A stretch of 64,000 nt of DNA from Bacillota bacterium. Lineage in GTDB: Bacteria; Bacillota; Clostridia; Oscillospirales; Ruminococcaceae. The translations under genes were made by a program, and so were the position numbers. The DNA is taken from positions 1 to 64,000 of the forward strand of contig JAEYNX010000021.1 in NCBI GenBank assembly GCA_023412215.1, written 5' to 3'. The notes beneath the pieces were generated by a model, which made no database searches, was not told where the DNA came from, and saw only the letters and a list, made by a program, of their open reading frames with translations. Below, piece by piece: positions 7,761 through 16,117 of the stretch. How positions within the stretch are numbered: the stretch's first letter is position 1; every line of letters starts with the position of its first letter.

Positions 7761-9423
7761 ACCTTTCCCCCTCCTTCACCAGCGGCCGGAATATCAGGCA
7801 CAGCTTACCGTCTTCAAGCCGTGAGTTGACATAGCGGTCCCACTCGGTGTCCCTCTCCGGGTAATCGGTACGCTCGGCAAAGCTGTGCCAGCGGGTTTCC
7901 CTGCGGGCGGCCAGGTGGGCGATAACCGATTGGCAGAGGGTAAGCCGCTCCCGCAGTTCTAATATGTAGACCAGCTCCTGTGGCTCTGAAGCGGATAGTA
8001 GATTGGCCCGGCGCCCGAGCTCGCTGATCTTATCCGCGGCTATCTGCAGCGATTCCTCTGAAAAGCGGTAATGGGCGCCGATTCCGCCCGCATATTCATC
8101 CATGACAGTCTGCATGGCCTCTTCCAGTGTGTCCACACTGTATACCGCTTGGGGCCGGTTCAAAAAGCCCTGCAGCCAGCGCCTCTTTGCTTCGGCCTTG
8201 CCCATGTCCGGCGGGGCCGCTTCATTATGCATATAGTTTACCGCCGCTTTGGCCGCGATTTCGCCTTCCACAAACGCTCCGGTGACGTACTTCTGCGGGC
8301 AGCCGCCGGCGACATCCCCCGCCGCGAACAGGCCCCTGACGGTAGTTTCACGATAGGTATCCACCCAATACCCGCTGGCGGTGTGCCCGCCGACGATATA
8401 GGGCTCGGTGCCCTCGATCTCCACATTCTTCACCCCCGGCGTTTCGCCGCTTTCCAGCCACTTTAGGGTTTGGCTGGGGGCCATGTTGAGATAGGCCTTT
8501 TGCAGGTCTTCATCCTGTGCTTTGGTAATGCCGACGGTGCGCAGAGAACAGGGGCCGCGCCCCTCCAAGTTCTCTGTTACGGTGCCGTACACCCGCTGGG
8601 AGGTGGTAATGCCGTATCTCTGCTCATACACCTCGCCCAGCGCGTTGATCTGTCTCGCGCCCACCCCCTGCGCCAGCGTGCCGGTTGGCGCGATGGTATC
8701 TTTGCACCGCAGGGCGATGAAGCGCATCTCAAAAGTGGTCATCTCCGCTCCGGCACGAATGCCCATGGCATACCCTGCGCCGGTGTTGAAGGGCGGGTAC
8801 CACATCTTATGGCGGGAAAATCCGGGGTGGTTGGGCCTATACAGCCCCGCCGCGCCGCCGGTGGCGCAGAGTACCGCTTTGGCCGTAATGACATACAAAA
8901 CCGGCTCCTCCACACCAATGGCGTAAGCGCCCTGAACGCGATTGTCTTTGACGATATATTCAAATACGTTGACCCGATTCAGCACGGTGATCTGCGGCCG
9001 GGCAGCCACGGCGTCGGCCAGAATCGGCTTGATGTTCTCACCGTTGATTTTAATGTTGCGATTGCCGCGGGTGACATACTGCCCCTGTTCATCCTTTAAA
9101 ATCGTCAGCCCCAAGCGCTCCAGCTTTGCGACCGTGCGGTTTAATCCCTCGGCCATGGTCAGCAGCAGGTCTCCCCGAACAATGCCCTCGGCGTCCGCGT
9201 GGGCATAATCGACATAGTCCTGAGGCGTTCTGCCGGGCACGATATAGGCGTTGATCGCATTGACTCCGGCGGCCAAACAGCCGCTGCGCCTGATATTAGC
9301 CTTCTCGGCAATCAGCACACTGCCGCCGGACGCCTCGCAAAAGGTGATTGCTGCGTAACATCCCGCCGTGCCTCCCCCGATAATCAGAAAATCCGTGCGG
9401 AGTGTTTTTATTTCCAGATTCAC
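7750..9423 (-). CDS. aprA: APS reductase alpha subunit-like flavoprotein
   Basis: The 557-residue protein starts with the FAD-binding DFLIIGGGTAGCYAA and continues through the fumarate-reductase-type flavin domain (CATGGAAGLYRPN) and a C-terminal helical domain. AprA reduces APS to sulfite and AMP. Position beside aprB, cysD and cysN supports this over a generic flavoprotein. It is shorter than dissimilatory AprA (about 650), as expected for assimilatory-type versions in Clostridia (recalled). No qmo electron-transfer genes are present. It is the first gene of the operon; its leader is short, with AGGTAGGTGA before the ATG. Confidence 0.9.
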   Translation of the reverse strand: MNLEIKTLRTDFLIIGGGTAGCYAAITFCEASGGSVLIAEKANIRRSGCLAAGVNAINAYIVPGRTPQDYVDYAHADAEGIVRGDLLLTMAEGLNRTVAKLERLGLTILKDEQGQYVTRGNRNIKINGENIKPILADAVAARPQITVLNRVNVFEYIVKDNRVQGAYAIGVEEPVLYVITAKAVLCATGGAAGLYRPNHPGFSRHKMWYPPFNTGAGYAMGIRAGAEMTTFEMRFIALRCKDTIAPTGTLAQGVGARQINALGEVYEQRYGITTSQRVYGTVTENLEGRGPCSLRTVGITKAQDEDLQKAYLNMAPSQTLKWLESGETPGVKNVEIEGTEPYIVGGHTASGYWVDTYRETTVRGLFAAGDVAGGCPQKYVTGAFVEGEIAAKAAVNYMHNEAAPPDMGKAEAKRRWLQGFLNRPQAVYSVDTLEEAMQTVMDEYAGGIGAHYRFSEESLQIAADKISELGRRANLLSASEPQELVYILELRERLTLCQSVIAHLAARRETRWHSFAERTDYPERDTEWDRYVNSRLEDGKLCLIFRPLVKEGERYEH

Positions 9424-9447
9424 TCAATCACCTACCTTGCATACTAT

Positions 9448-9471
9448 TTTAATATGATATTATTTATTGTA
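9448..9471 (-). promoter_or_regulatory. aprA promoter region with ATCATATTAAA site
   Basis: On the minus strand TACAAT (9471-9466) can act as -10. No good -35 is visible, which hints at activator dependence. ATCATATTAAA (9458-9448) lies just downstream, near the expected start point. The same 11-mer occurs at the sbp promoter and, as an inverted repeat, at the LacI gene promoter. Confidence 0.45.
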
Positions 9472-9503
9472 TACGAGACACCCTGAAAAAGCCAGCGCCA
9501 ATT

Positions 9504-9560
9504 ACGCAAACGTTGCACACGCAAACAGCCAAAATCAAGGCCTTTATTCGCGCAAACGTT
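9504..9560. promoter_or_regulatory. Paired LacI-type operator candidates
   Basis: GCAAACGTT occurs twice, at 9506-9514 and 9552-9560, 46 bases apart, with a partial copy ACGCAAAC near 9519. The AACGTT core is typical of LacI-family operators. They lie between the divergent aprA operon and the LacI-type gene, so autoregulation plus operon control is plausible. Confidence 0.5.
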
Positions 9561-9574
9561 TTACAATTTGTCGC

Positions 9575-9627
9575 TTGCTTTTTTAATAAAATACTGTATC
9601 ATATTAAACATATAGATTTAATATGAT
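9575..9627 (+). promoter_or_regulatory. Promoter and palindrome of the LacI-type gene
   Basis: TTGCTT (9575-9580) and TATCAT (9597-9602) form a -35/-10 pair with 16 bases between. ATCATATTAAA (9598-9608) and TTTAATATGAT (9617-9627) form a perfect 11-base inverted repeat with an 8-base spacer over the -10 and start site. This looks like an operator. Confidence 0.5.
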
Positions 9628-9649
9628 TAAGGCGCAAAGGGGGAGGCCG

Positions 9650-10687
9650 ATGACTTTAAAGGAAATTGCGGCGCAGGCCGGGGTATCTATTTCAACGGTA
9701 TCACGGATCATTAACTCCCCGGACGACAGCTTTGCCCGCAAGGAGATACGCGACAAGGTTTGGTCTATTATCAAAGAAACAGGCTACACGCCCAATCTGA
9801 GTGCCAGAGAGTTAAAGCGGGGAAAAACGCAAGTGCAAACAACACCCGACGGCGCGTTAACCTGCATCTTGGGCAGAACCAGGACATTGGAGGAGAACCC
9901 CTTTTTTGCGCAGCTCGCAAGGGTGATTGAGCAGCAGGCAATGGAACAGGGTTATCCCGTGCGGCTTTCTTATTCGATTTTTGACATGAAAACAAACGTC
10001 ATACCCGAAAAGATCGAATCGATCAAAACGGACAGCGCGATTGTTTTGGGGCGGTTTAACAGCGACTGTATCGTATTTTTAGAAAAGTACTACCGGAATC
10101 TCGTCTATGTGGGCCGCAACATCATCTCCGCCGATTGCGACCAGGTGATCTGCGACGGGTATGAGGCGACACAGATTGCAATAAAGCATTTAATCGCTTA
10201 CGGTCACCGGCGAATCGGCTATATCGGCGAGGTTTCAAACGAGGTGCGGTATCAGGCGTACTGTGATGCGCTCCGCGAGCATAGGCTGGACTGCTCCGCG
10301 AGCTTGGTGTGCAACTGCCCGCAGAACGGCGCCGGAGGATATCAAGGGGCCGGGCAGCTGCTCGGCACGGCAAGGCCGCTCCCAACCGCTGTTTTTTGCG
10401 CAACCGACATTGCCGCCATCGCCGCCCTTCGCCGCTTCACCGAGGCAAAGATCAAGGTGCCGGAGCAGCTTTCCATCATCAGCATGGACAATATTGAACT
10501 GTCCGGCTATGTTTCGCCCATGCTCACTACCGTGGGCATGCCGATCGTTGAAATGGGGAATGTCGCGGTGCAAACCCTCATCGACAGAATTCACAAGCGG
10601 CACAAGCTGCCCATGAAGATCTTTTTGCCAAACAAGTTGATGGTTCGAGAGAGTGTCGCGAATCTAAACGCAGGAGCGTACATATGA
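9650..10687 (+). CDS. LacI-family transcriptional regulator
   Basis: I start at the ATG at 9650 (MTLKEIAAQAGVS), behind GGGGGAGG. An upstream ATG at 9623 overlaps the palindrome and lacks a ribosome site. The 345-residue protein has the LacI helix-turn-helix with hinge (TPNLSARELKRG) and a periplasmic-binding-protein-like effector domain (AIKHLIAYGHRRIGYIG). It is divergent from aprA, with operator-like GCAAACGTT repeats between. LacI proteins usually sense sugars, so a role over sulfur genes would be unusual; the effector is unknown. Its 3' end overlaps the convergent cbiK-like gene by 24 bases. Confidence 0.88.
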   Translation: MTLKEIAAQAGVSISTVSRIINSPDDSFARKEIRDKVWSIIKETGYTPNLSARELKRGKTQVQTTPDGALTCILGRTRTLEENPFFAQLARVIEQQAMEQGYPVRLSYSIFDMKTNVIPEKIESIKTDSAIVLGRFNSDCIVFLEKYYRNLVYVGRNIISADCDQVICDGYEATQIAIKHLIAYGHRRIGYIGEVSNEVRYQAYCDALREHRLDCSASLVCNCPQNGAGGYQGAGQLLGTARPLPTAVFCATDIAAIAALRRFTEAKIKVPEQLSIISMDNIELSGYVSPMLTTVGMPIVEMGNVAVQTLIDRIHKRHKLPMKIFLPNKLMVRESVANLNAGAYI

Positions 10688-11383
10688 CGGGTTCTCTCCG
10701 TCTTTTAAAGTGGAGCGGCAAAGTTCTATGAACATCTGACGAACGGCGGAGAGATCGAGTAAGGTTTGGTAAACGGGTGCCACCGAAAATCCGTTTGCTG
10801 TAAGACGGCTTTCGAGGCTTACTGCATCCTTGCCAAAGATATCCTCCCGCACATGCTTTCCGGCGGTCAGGGTGAGAGGCGTGAGCGTGATATCTAAAAT
10901 TTCGTCTTGCCGGAACTGTTTCATAGCTATGTCAAAATCGGGCCGACCCTCCAAGACGCCGATATAAGCCCTTGCAAAACCCGCCTTTCGCAAAGCATCC
11001 GAAAACCTTGCATAAACCGCCTCACCCAGCGGGTGACGGGAGCCGTGGCCGGCAAAGAGCGTCGGATTTTGCCCATATTCGTTAAGCAGGATTTTTGCAA
11101 GTGCCGCGATGTTTTCATCCGAAGATAAAAGCGGTTTGCCGACAGCCGTTTGTTTTTCGCATGCGGTTACCTCGGCGCATAGCCTTTCATACTCAAAATT
11201 GGGCAGTAAATAGATGGGCTGAACCACAACGTTGTTCGACTGCAGTTTGCTCAACCCCTCCGATGCGGTTTTCGCAGAGATTATCCGATAGCCTGCAAAG
11301 GCCTTTTCAAAATCACTTTCAAGCGCCGACAGGTTGCCAAAGCCAACGAGCAGGATCTCCGGCTTTGTTGTTTGAATACACAT
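10664..11383 (-). CDS. cbiK: CbiK-like anaerobic sirohydrochlorin chelatase
   Basis: I choose the ATG at 11383 (MCIQTTKPEILLVGFGN); a frame to 11482 would run into the divergent lipoprotein gene. The 239-residue protein shows the CbiK pattern: AGHGSRHP (metal-ligand His), GVLEGRPDF, and LTPLTLTAGKHVREDI with the second His. CbiK-type enzymes insert cobalt or iron into sirohydrochlorin. Between a siroheme sulfite reductase operon and a chelate importer, iron insertion for siroheme is plausible, but cobalt is not excluded. A weak GGTGAT precedes the start. Confidence 0.78.
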   Translation of the reverse strand: MCIQTTKPEILLVGFGNLSALESDFEKAFAGYRIISAKTASEGLSKLQSNNVVVQPIYLLPNFEYERLCAEVTACEKQTAVGKPLLSSDENIAALAKILLNEYGQNPTLFAGHGSRHPLGEAVYARFSDALRKAGFARAYIGVLEGRPDFDIAMKQFRQDEILDITLTPLTLTAGKHVREDIFGKDAVSLESRLTANGFSVAPVYQTLLDLSAVRQMFIELCRSTLKDGENPSYVRSCV

Positions 11384-11423
11384 CTTGCTATCACCAGTAC
11401 TTTCTAAAAAGGAATGATAAAAA

Positions 11424-12350
11424 ATGAAACGAATTGCTTTATTGATTATAGCCTCTTTACTTCTATTTATGACGGGCTGCACAGCCGCTACGCCGGAAAC
11501 CTCCTCCTCTGACGCAGTGGAGTTTCAAGACGCGCTGGGCCATTCTGTCCGCATTGCCGGCAGCGACCGGGTGGTGGCCGCCTCCGGCAGCTTCGCACAG
11601 GTGTGGCTGCTGGCGGGGGGCAAGCTGGCCGGGGCAACCGAGGACGCCTTTAAGGATAACCTGAGCCTGCCCGAAGAGGTTGCCGACGTCGGGAGCCTGC
11701 ACGCGCCGAGCCTTGAAGCGATGATATCGCTAACCCCCCAGCTGGTGATCCTTTCCGCCGATATCAGCGGGCATACCGCTTTGTACGACCAGCTGGCCGC
11801 CGCGGACATCCCCACTGCCTATTTTTCGGTCGAGGTGTTCAAGGATTATCTGAACATGCTCAAGGTCTGCACCGATATCACGGGGCGCAGCGATTTGTAT
11901 GAGCAGAACGGCCTGAGCATTCAGGATAAAATTCAGAAGGTCATCGCCAAAACCGAGGGCAAGCCTTCCCCCAAGATACTGCTCCTACGCGCCGGAGCCG
12001 GAAAGGTTACCGCGCGCAACAGCGATACCATGGCCGGAGCCATGCTCAAGGACTTAGGGTGCGTGAACATCGCCGACAGTGAGACGGGATTGCTTGACAA
12101 CCTGAGCATGGAGGCTATTATTGAGCAGGACCCCGACTTTGTCTTCGTGACCACCATGGGGGATTCGCAGGAGCAGGCGCAGCAGGCTTTACAGGATACA
12201 CTGCTCTCCAACCCAGCGTGGGCAAATTTGAGCGCGGTGAAAAACAACCGCTATATCACGCTGCAAAAGGACCTGTTTCACCTAAAGCCCAACAACCGTT
12301 GGGGCGAAGCATACGAAAAGCTGTGGGAGATTTTATATGGGAAACAGTAA
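11424..12350 (+). CDS. Iron-chelate/cobalamin-type substrate-binding lipoprotein
   Basis: The 308-residue protein opens with a lipoprotein signal (hydrophobic run then FMTGC; Cys near residue 19). It continues as a FecB/BtuF-type binding protein: FQDALGHSVRI, VADVGSLHAPSLEAMISLTPQLVI, and a C-terminal W..L.A.K..R block. It should deliver a metal chelate, corrinoid or heme-like ligand to the permease that follows (14-base overlap). Only 40 bases separate it from the divergent chelatase gene, so promoters overlap. Confidence 0.88.
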   Translation: MKRIALLIIASLLLFMTGCTAATPETSSSDAVEFQDALGHSVRIAGSDRVVAASGSFAQVWLLAGGKLAGATEDAFKDNLSLPEEVADVGSLHAPSLEAMISLTPQLVILSADISGHTALYDQLAAADIPTAYFSVEVFKDYLNMLKVCTDITGRSDLYEQNGLSIQDKIQKVIAKTEGKPSPKILLLRAGAGKVTARNSDTMAGAMLKDLGCVNIADSETGLLDNLSMEAIIEQDPDFVFVTTMGDSQEQAQQALQDTLLSNPAWANLSAVKNNRYITLQKDLFHLKPNNRWGEAYEKLWEILYGKQ

Positions 12351-13332
12351 GCGAAACGCCCTTGCAATTCTCGCTTGTACCGTGAGTTTGCTGCTTGCCG
12401 CCCTGCTGGCGCTCTCGCTGGGGGCGGTGCGTTTCAGCCTGCCCGAGCTTTTACAGGGCTTAACGGAGGGCGGCAGCTCCGCCGGGCGCATCCTGCTGCA
12501 TGTCCGACTGCCCCGCCTGTTCGCCGCTATGCTGGCTGGGGCGAGCCTTTCGGTCTCGGGCGTTCTGATTCAAACCGTACTGCAAAATCCGCTGGCAAGC
12601 CCCGGGATCATCGGCGTTAATGCCGGCGCGGGGCTTGCCGTTGCGCTTTGTATGGCCCTGCTTCCGGGCATCGTCCTGATCCTGCCCCTTGCGGCATTTC
12701 TGGGCGCCTTGTCCGCTGTGCTGCTGGTTTACGGCATCGCCCGCAGGGCGGGCGCCTCGCGCATCACGCTGGTGCTCTCCGGCGTGGCGATCTCCAGCCT
12801 GGTGACGGCGGGCATCAGCACCCTGACCACATTATACCCCGACATCATGAGCGGCCTGCGCGACTTCCAAAATGGTGGGTTCGCGGGGGTCTCCGGCAGG
12901 ATGCTGACGCCCGCCGGTTTGGTGATTCTGCCCGGGCTGCTGGCATCGCTGATATTCGCCGGGGAGCTGGATGTGCTGGGCTTGGGAGAAAGCACCGCTG
13001 CCGCCTTGGGGCTGCATGTGCGGTTTTACCGCTTTTTATTTTTGACGCTCGCGGCAGCGTTGGCCGGGGCGGCGGTGAGCTTTGCGGGCTTGCTTGGGTT
13101 TGTGGGGCTGATTGTGCCGCATATGGCCCGTTTTGTGCTGCAGGGCGGCGGCAAGCGGACGTTAATTATTTTGTCGGCCTTGATGGGGGCGGCCTTTTTA
13201 ACCCTGTGCGACACCGCCGCCCGGACGATCTTCGCGCCCTTTGAGCTGCCGGTTGGCATACTGATCGCCTATCTGGGCGTGCCGTTCTTTTTATGGCTGC
13301 TCTTTAGAGAGAGGAGAAAGCGCCATGATTGA
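12337..13332 (+). CDS. FecCD/BtuC-family permease
   Basis: The 331-residue protein is very hydrophobic with about nine to ten membrane segments. It has FecCD signatures: HVRLPRLFAAMLAGASLSVSG, GVNAGAGLAVAL and the late GLIVPHMAR loop that contacts the ATPase. It is the membrane part of a type II importer with the flanking lipoprotein and ATPase, overlapping both genes. Confidence 0.93.
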   Translation: MGNSKRNALAILACTVSLLLAALLALSLGAVRFSLPELLQGLTEGGSSAGRILLHVRLPRLFAAMLAGASLSVSGVLIQTVLQNPLASPGIIGVNAGAGLAVALCMALLPGIVLILPLAAFLGALSAVLLVYGIARRAGASRITLVLSGVAISSLVTAGISTLTTLYPDIMSGLRDFQNGGFAGVSGRMLTPAGLVILPGLLASLIFAGELDVLGLGESTAAALGLHVRFYRFLFLTLAAALAGAAVSFAGLLGFVGLIVPHMARFVLQGGGKRTLIILSALMGAAFLTLCDTAARTIFAPFELPVGILIAYLGVPFFLWLLFRERRKRHD

Positions 13333-14071
13333 GCTGAAAAAGCTTTCCGGCGGGTACGGGCACTATGAGGCGGTGCACGACATATCCCTCACCTTCCCGA
13401 ACGGGCAGATTACCGCGGTGATCGGCCCCAACGGCTGCGGGAAAAGTACGCTGCTGAATCTCTGCTGCGGCCAGCTGCAGCCACAGAAAGGCGAGGTTTG
13501 GGTGGATGGTGAACCGCTTTGCACGCTTTCGCGCACAGACACCGCCAGAAAAATCGCCCTGTTGCCCCAAAGCCGGACGGTGCCGGATATCACGGTGGGC
13601 GCGTTGGTGCTGCACGGCCGCTTTCCTTGGCTCGATTACCCGCGTATTTACCGGGCGGAGGACAAAACCGCCGCGGAAGGCGCCATGCGGCGGGCAGGGA
13701 TTCTGGACAAAAGCCACAAGCTGCTTGCCCGGCTCTCGGGCGGGGAGCGCCAGAAGGCGTACCTCGCCATGCTGCTGGCGCAGAACACCGGTACTGTCTT
13801 TCTGGATGAGCCGACGACCCATCTGGATATCGCGCGTCAGCTGGAGCTGCTTACATTGCTCGCCGAGCTAAAGCGGGAGGGCAAATGTGTGGTCGCGGTT
13901 CTGCACGATTTGGGTATGGCGCTGGACATTGCCGACCGTGTTGCGGTGATGAAGGACGGCAGGCTGCTGATTGCGGGAACACCCGAACAGGTGGTCGCAT
14001 CCGGCTTCATAGAGGATGCGTTTGGCGTGAGGCTGCAGCGCAGAGAACAGATTGGGTTTGAACATCTATAA
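13325..14071 (+). CDS. ABC transporter ATPase (FecE/BtuD type)
   Basis: The 248-residue ATPase has Walker A GPNGCGKST, signature LSGGERQKAY, Walker B VFLDEPTTHLD and a switch His in VLHDLGMAL. It completes the importer; the start sits inside the permease 3' end with GAGGAG ahead. A strong terminator follows at 14182. The ligand (iron chelate, cobalamin or metal) is not set by sequence. Confidence 0.94.
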   Translation: MIELKKLSGGYGHYEAVHDISLTFPNGQITAVIGPNGCGKSTLLNLCCGQLQPQKGEVWVDGEPLCTLSRTDTARKIALLPQSRTVPDITVGALVLHGRFPWLDYPRIYRAEDKTAAEGAMRRAGILDKSHKLLARLSGGERQKAYLAMLLAQNTGTVFLDEPTTHLDIARQLELLTLLAELKREGKCVVAVLHDLGMALDIADRVAVMKDGRLLIAGTPEQVVASGFIEDAFGVRLQRREQIGFEHL

Positions 14072-14181
14072 AACAACCGTTAATTCCCCTGTCTTAGAAA
14101 TGACAACAGCGAAAAACACTGCTATGTAATTAATTTCTCGCCGTTTTAAGGAAATGCCGTATAGAGGATACCCTTCTACAG

Positions 14182-14226
14182 AAACAGGTTCATTCGTTCC
14201 ATTGGGAGCAAATGAACCTGTTTTTT
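14182..14226 (+). terminator. Rho-independent terminator
   Basis: Arms AAACAGGTTCATT (14182-14194) and AATGAACCTGTTT pair over 13 bases and are followed by a T-run (TTTTTT to 14226). It ends the chelate importer operon and separates it from the convergent sulfate importer. Confidence 0.88.
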
Positions 14227-14234
14227 ACCTGCAT

Positions 14235-15293
14235 TTAAATTGCGAAGGCATCGTTCGACTTAAACGCCGCGTTTTCCACCAAACGCACCTGATGGTCGTT
14301 ATAGAGATACAGCCGGTAGATTAATACGCTGACCTCCTCGCCTACCGCAAGCGGATCGTCCTCCATGGAGCGATAGGTGATGAGCTTCACACCGCCGACC
14401 TTCACCCGCAGCTCCAGCATATTGCCGCGAAAGAAGATATCCTCTACCTTGCCAAGCTCGGAGGCATGGGGATAAAGCTCCTTATCCGCCTTGGTGACGC
14501 GCACAAATTCGGGCCGGAGCACGGCTTTGCCGTAGCCTTTATCGGTCTCAAAGCCGTGGAACCTGCCGTAATCCTCAACGAGGATAGACTCGCCGATAAA
14601 TTTTGCGGCAAAGGGGGTGGCGGGGTTTTTGTAGATATCGACCGGGGTGCCGATCTGCTCAATGCGGCCACTGTTGGTGATGATGATCTCATCGGCGACC
14701 TCCACCGCTTCCTCCTGATCGTGCGTGACAAAGATGCTGGTGATGCCCACCTTGTTGATGGTTTCTCGCAACCAGGTGCGCAGCTCCTTGCGAACCTTGG
14801 CGTCGATGGCCGCAAAGGGCTCGTCGAGCAACAACAAATGGGGGTTCGGCGCCAGTGCACGGGCGAAGGCTACCCGCTGTTTCTGCCCGCCGGACAGCTG
14901 GTGCGGGCGGCGCTTTTCCAGCCCCTCCAGCCCAATCAGCTTGATCAGTTCGCCCACCCGCTCTTTGATAAAGGCTTTATCCTTCTTCTGCACCTCGAGG
15001 CCAAAGGCGATGTTGTCAAACACGGTCATGTAACGAAAGAGGGCATAGTTCTGAAACACGAAGCCGATTCCTCGGCGGCTGGCCGGAAGGTCGTTTACCC
15101 GGTGCCCGTCAATGATGATATCGCCGCTGTCCGGCGTCTCCAACCCTGCAATCATGCGCAGGATGGTTGTTTTACCGCTGCCGGAGGGGCCGAGCAGCCC
15201 GATCAGCTTCCCCTTTTCGATAGAAAAGCTGACGTTATCCGCCGCCTGAAAGCCGCCGAACTTTTTGTTGATGTTTTGAAGCGTTACGTACAT
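14235..15293 (-). CDS. cysA: Sulfate ABC transporter ATPase
   Basis: The 352-residue protein has Walker A GPSGSGKTT, signature LSGGQKQRVAFARAL, Walker B LLLDEPFAAID and a C-terminal TOBE-like regulatory region, as in CysA. It powers import of sulfate or thiosulfate through CysT/CysW. It is the last gene of the sbp-cysT-cysW-cysA operon. Molybdate ModC is the nearest alternative, but the permease pair and binding protein are sulfate-type. Confidence 0.94.
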   Translation of the reverse strand: MYVTLQNINKKFGGFQAADNVSFSIEKGKLIGLLGPSGSGKTTILRMIAGLETPDSGDIIIDGHRVNDLPASRRGIGFVFQNYALFRYMTVFDNIAFGLEVQKKDKAFIKERVGELIKLIGLEGLEKRRPHQLSGGQKQRVAFARALAPNPHLLLLDEPFAAIDAKVRKELRTWLRETINKVGITSIFVTHDQEEAVEVADEIIITNSGRIEQIGTPVDIYKNPATPFAAKFIGESILVEDYGRFHGFETDKGYGKAVLRPEFVRVTKADKELYPHASELGKVEDIFFRGNMLELRVKVGGVKLITYRSMEDDPLAVGEEVSVLIYRLYLYNDHQVRLVENAAFKSNDAFAI

Positions 15294-15298
15294 ATCGT

Positions 15299-16117
15299 TT
15301 ACCTCTCTTCTCTCTTGACGCGGTGTTCCACGATGTTGCGCAGGATGAGGATGATTACCGCAATCAACACCAAAATGGAGGAAACGGCAAAGGCAGCCGT
15401 CAGCTTGAATTCATTGAACAAGATCTCTACATGAAGCGGGAGGGTGTTGGTTTTGCCCCGCAAATGCCCGGATACCACCGACACCGCGCCGAACTCGCCC
15501 AACGCCCGGGCGGTACAGAGAATCACGCCGTATAACAGCCCCCACTTGATGTGGGGGAAGGTGACCTTGCGAAAGATGCGAAGGCCTTTGGCCCCCATCA
15601 GCGCGGCGGCCTCCTCCTCGTCGCTGCCCTGCGCCTGCATCAGCGGAATCAGCTCGCGGGAAACAAAGGGGAAGGTAACAAATATCGTCGCCAGCACAAT
15701 GCCGGGTACGGCAAATACGATTTTAATATCCCATGCCTCCAAAAACGGGTAGGCCCAGCCGATTCGGCCGAACACGAGGATGAACACCAAACCCGCGATG
15801 ATGGGCGAGATAGAAAAAGGGATGTCGATTAAGGTGGTAAGCGCCTGTTTGCCCCGAAAACGGAATTTGGCGATAGCCCAGGCCGCGAATATCCCAAATA
15901 TAGTGTTGACAACGACCGTAACTCCGGTCGCCAGCAGGGTCAGGTTCAGGGCTTTGACCGCATACTCGTCGGCGATGGCGTTTGAAAAGGTCTCCCAGCC
16001 CTGCCTCAGGGCGTAAACCAGCACGGTAGTGAGGGGCAGAACCAGCATGACGACTAAAAACGCCACACCCAACAGGATGAGAATCCATTTGATAATCTTC
16101 TGTTTCAACCGTCTCAC
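15299..16117 (-). CDS. cysW: Sulfate ABC transporter permease CysW
   Basis: The 272-residue membrane protein has about six segments and the ABC EAA loop (AAALMGAKGLRIFRKVTFP), plus ARALGEFGAVSVVSGHLRGKTNT, typical of CysW. The start as drawn is a GTG overlapping the cysT stop (GTGA). A TTG nine bases on, behind GGGGG, is an alternative start. Confidence 0.94.
   Translation of the reverse strand: MRRLKQKIIKWILILLGVAFLVVMLVLPLTTVLVYALRQGWETFSNAIADEYAVKALNLTLLATGVTVVVNTIFGIFAAWAIAKFRFRGKQALTTLIDIPFSISPIIAGLVFILVFGRIGWAYPFLEAWDIKIVFAVPGIVLATIFVTFPFVSRELIPLMQAQGSDEEEAAALMGAKGLRIFRKVTFPHIKWGLLYGVILCTARALGEFGAVSVVSGHLRGKTNTLPLHVEILFNEFKLTAAFAVSSILVLIAVIILILRNIVEHRVKREER

Noticed and set aside
7446..9423. 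Dissimilatory sulfate respiration
   Set aside because: AprAB is present but no dsrAB, qmoABC or typical ATP sulfurylase (Sat) is seen. CysDN, MetY and the carrier genes point to assimilation.
9504..9560. Possible CRISPR or iteron-type direct repeats
   Set aside because: There are only two and a half copies of a 9-mer, in a promoter gap, better explained as LacI-type operators.
14466..15434. 322-codon plus-strand frame
   Set aside because: It is antisense to cysA, which has all Walker and signature motifs. The translated frame resembles no family.
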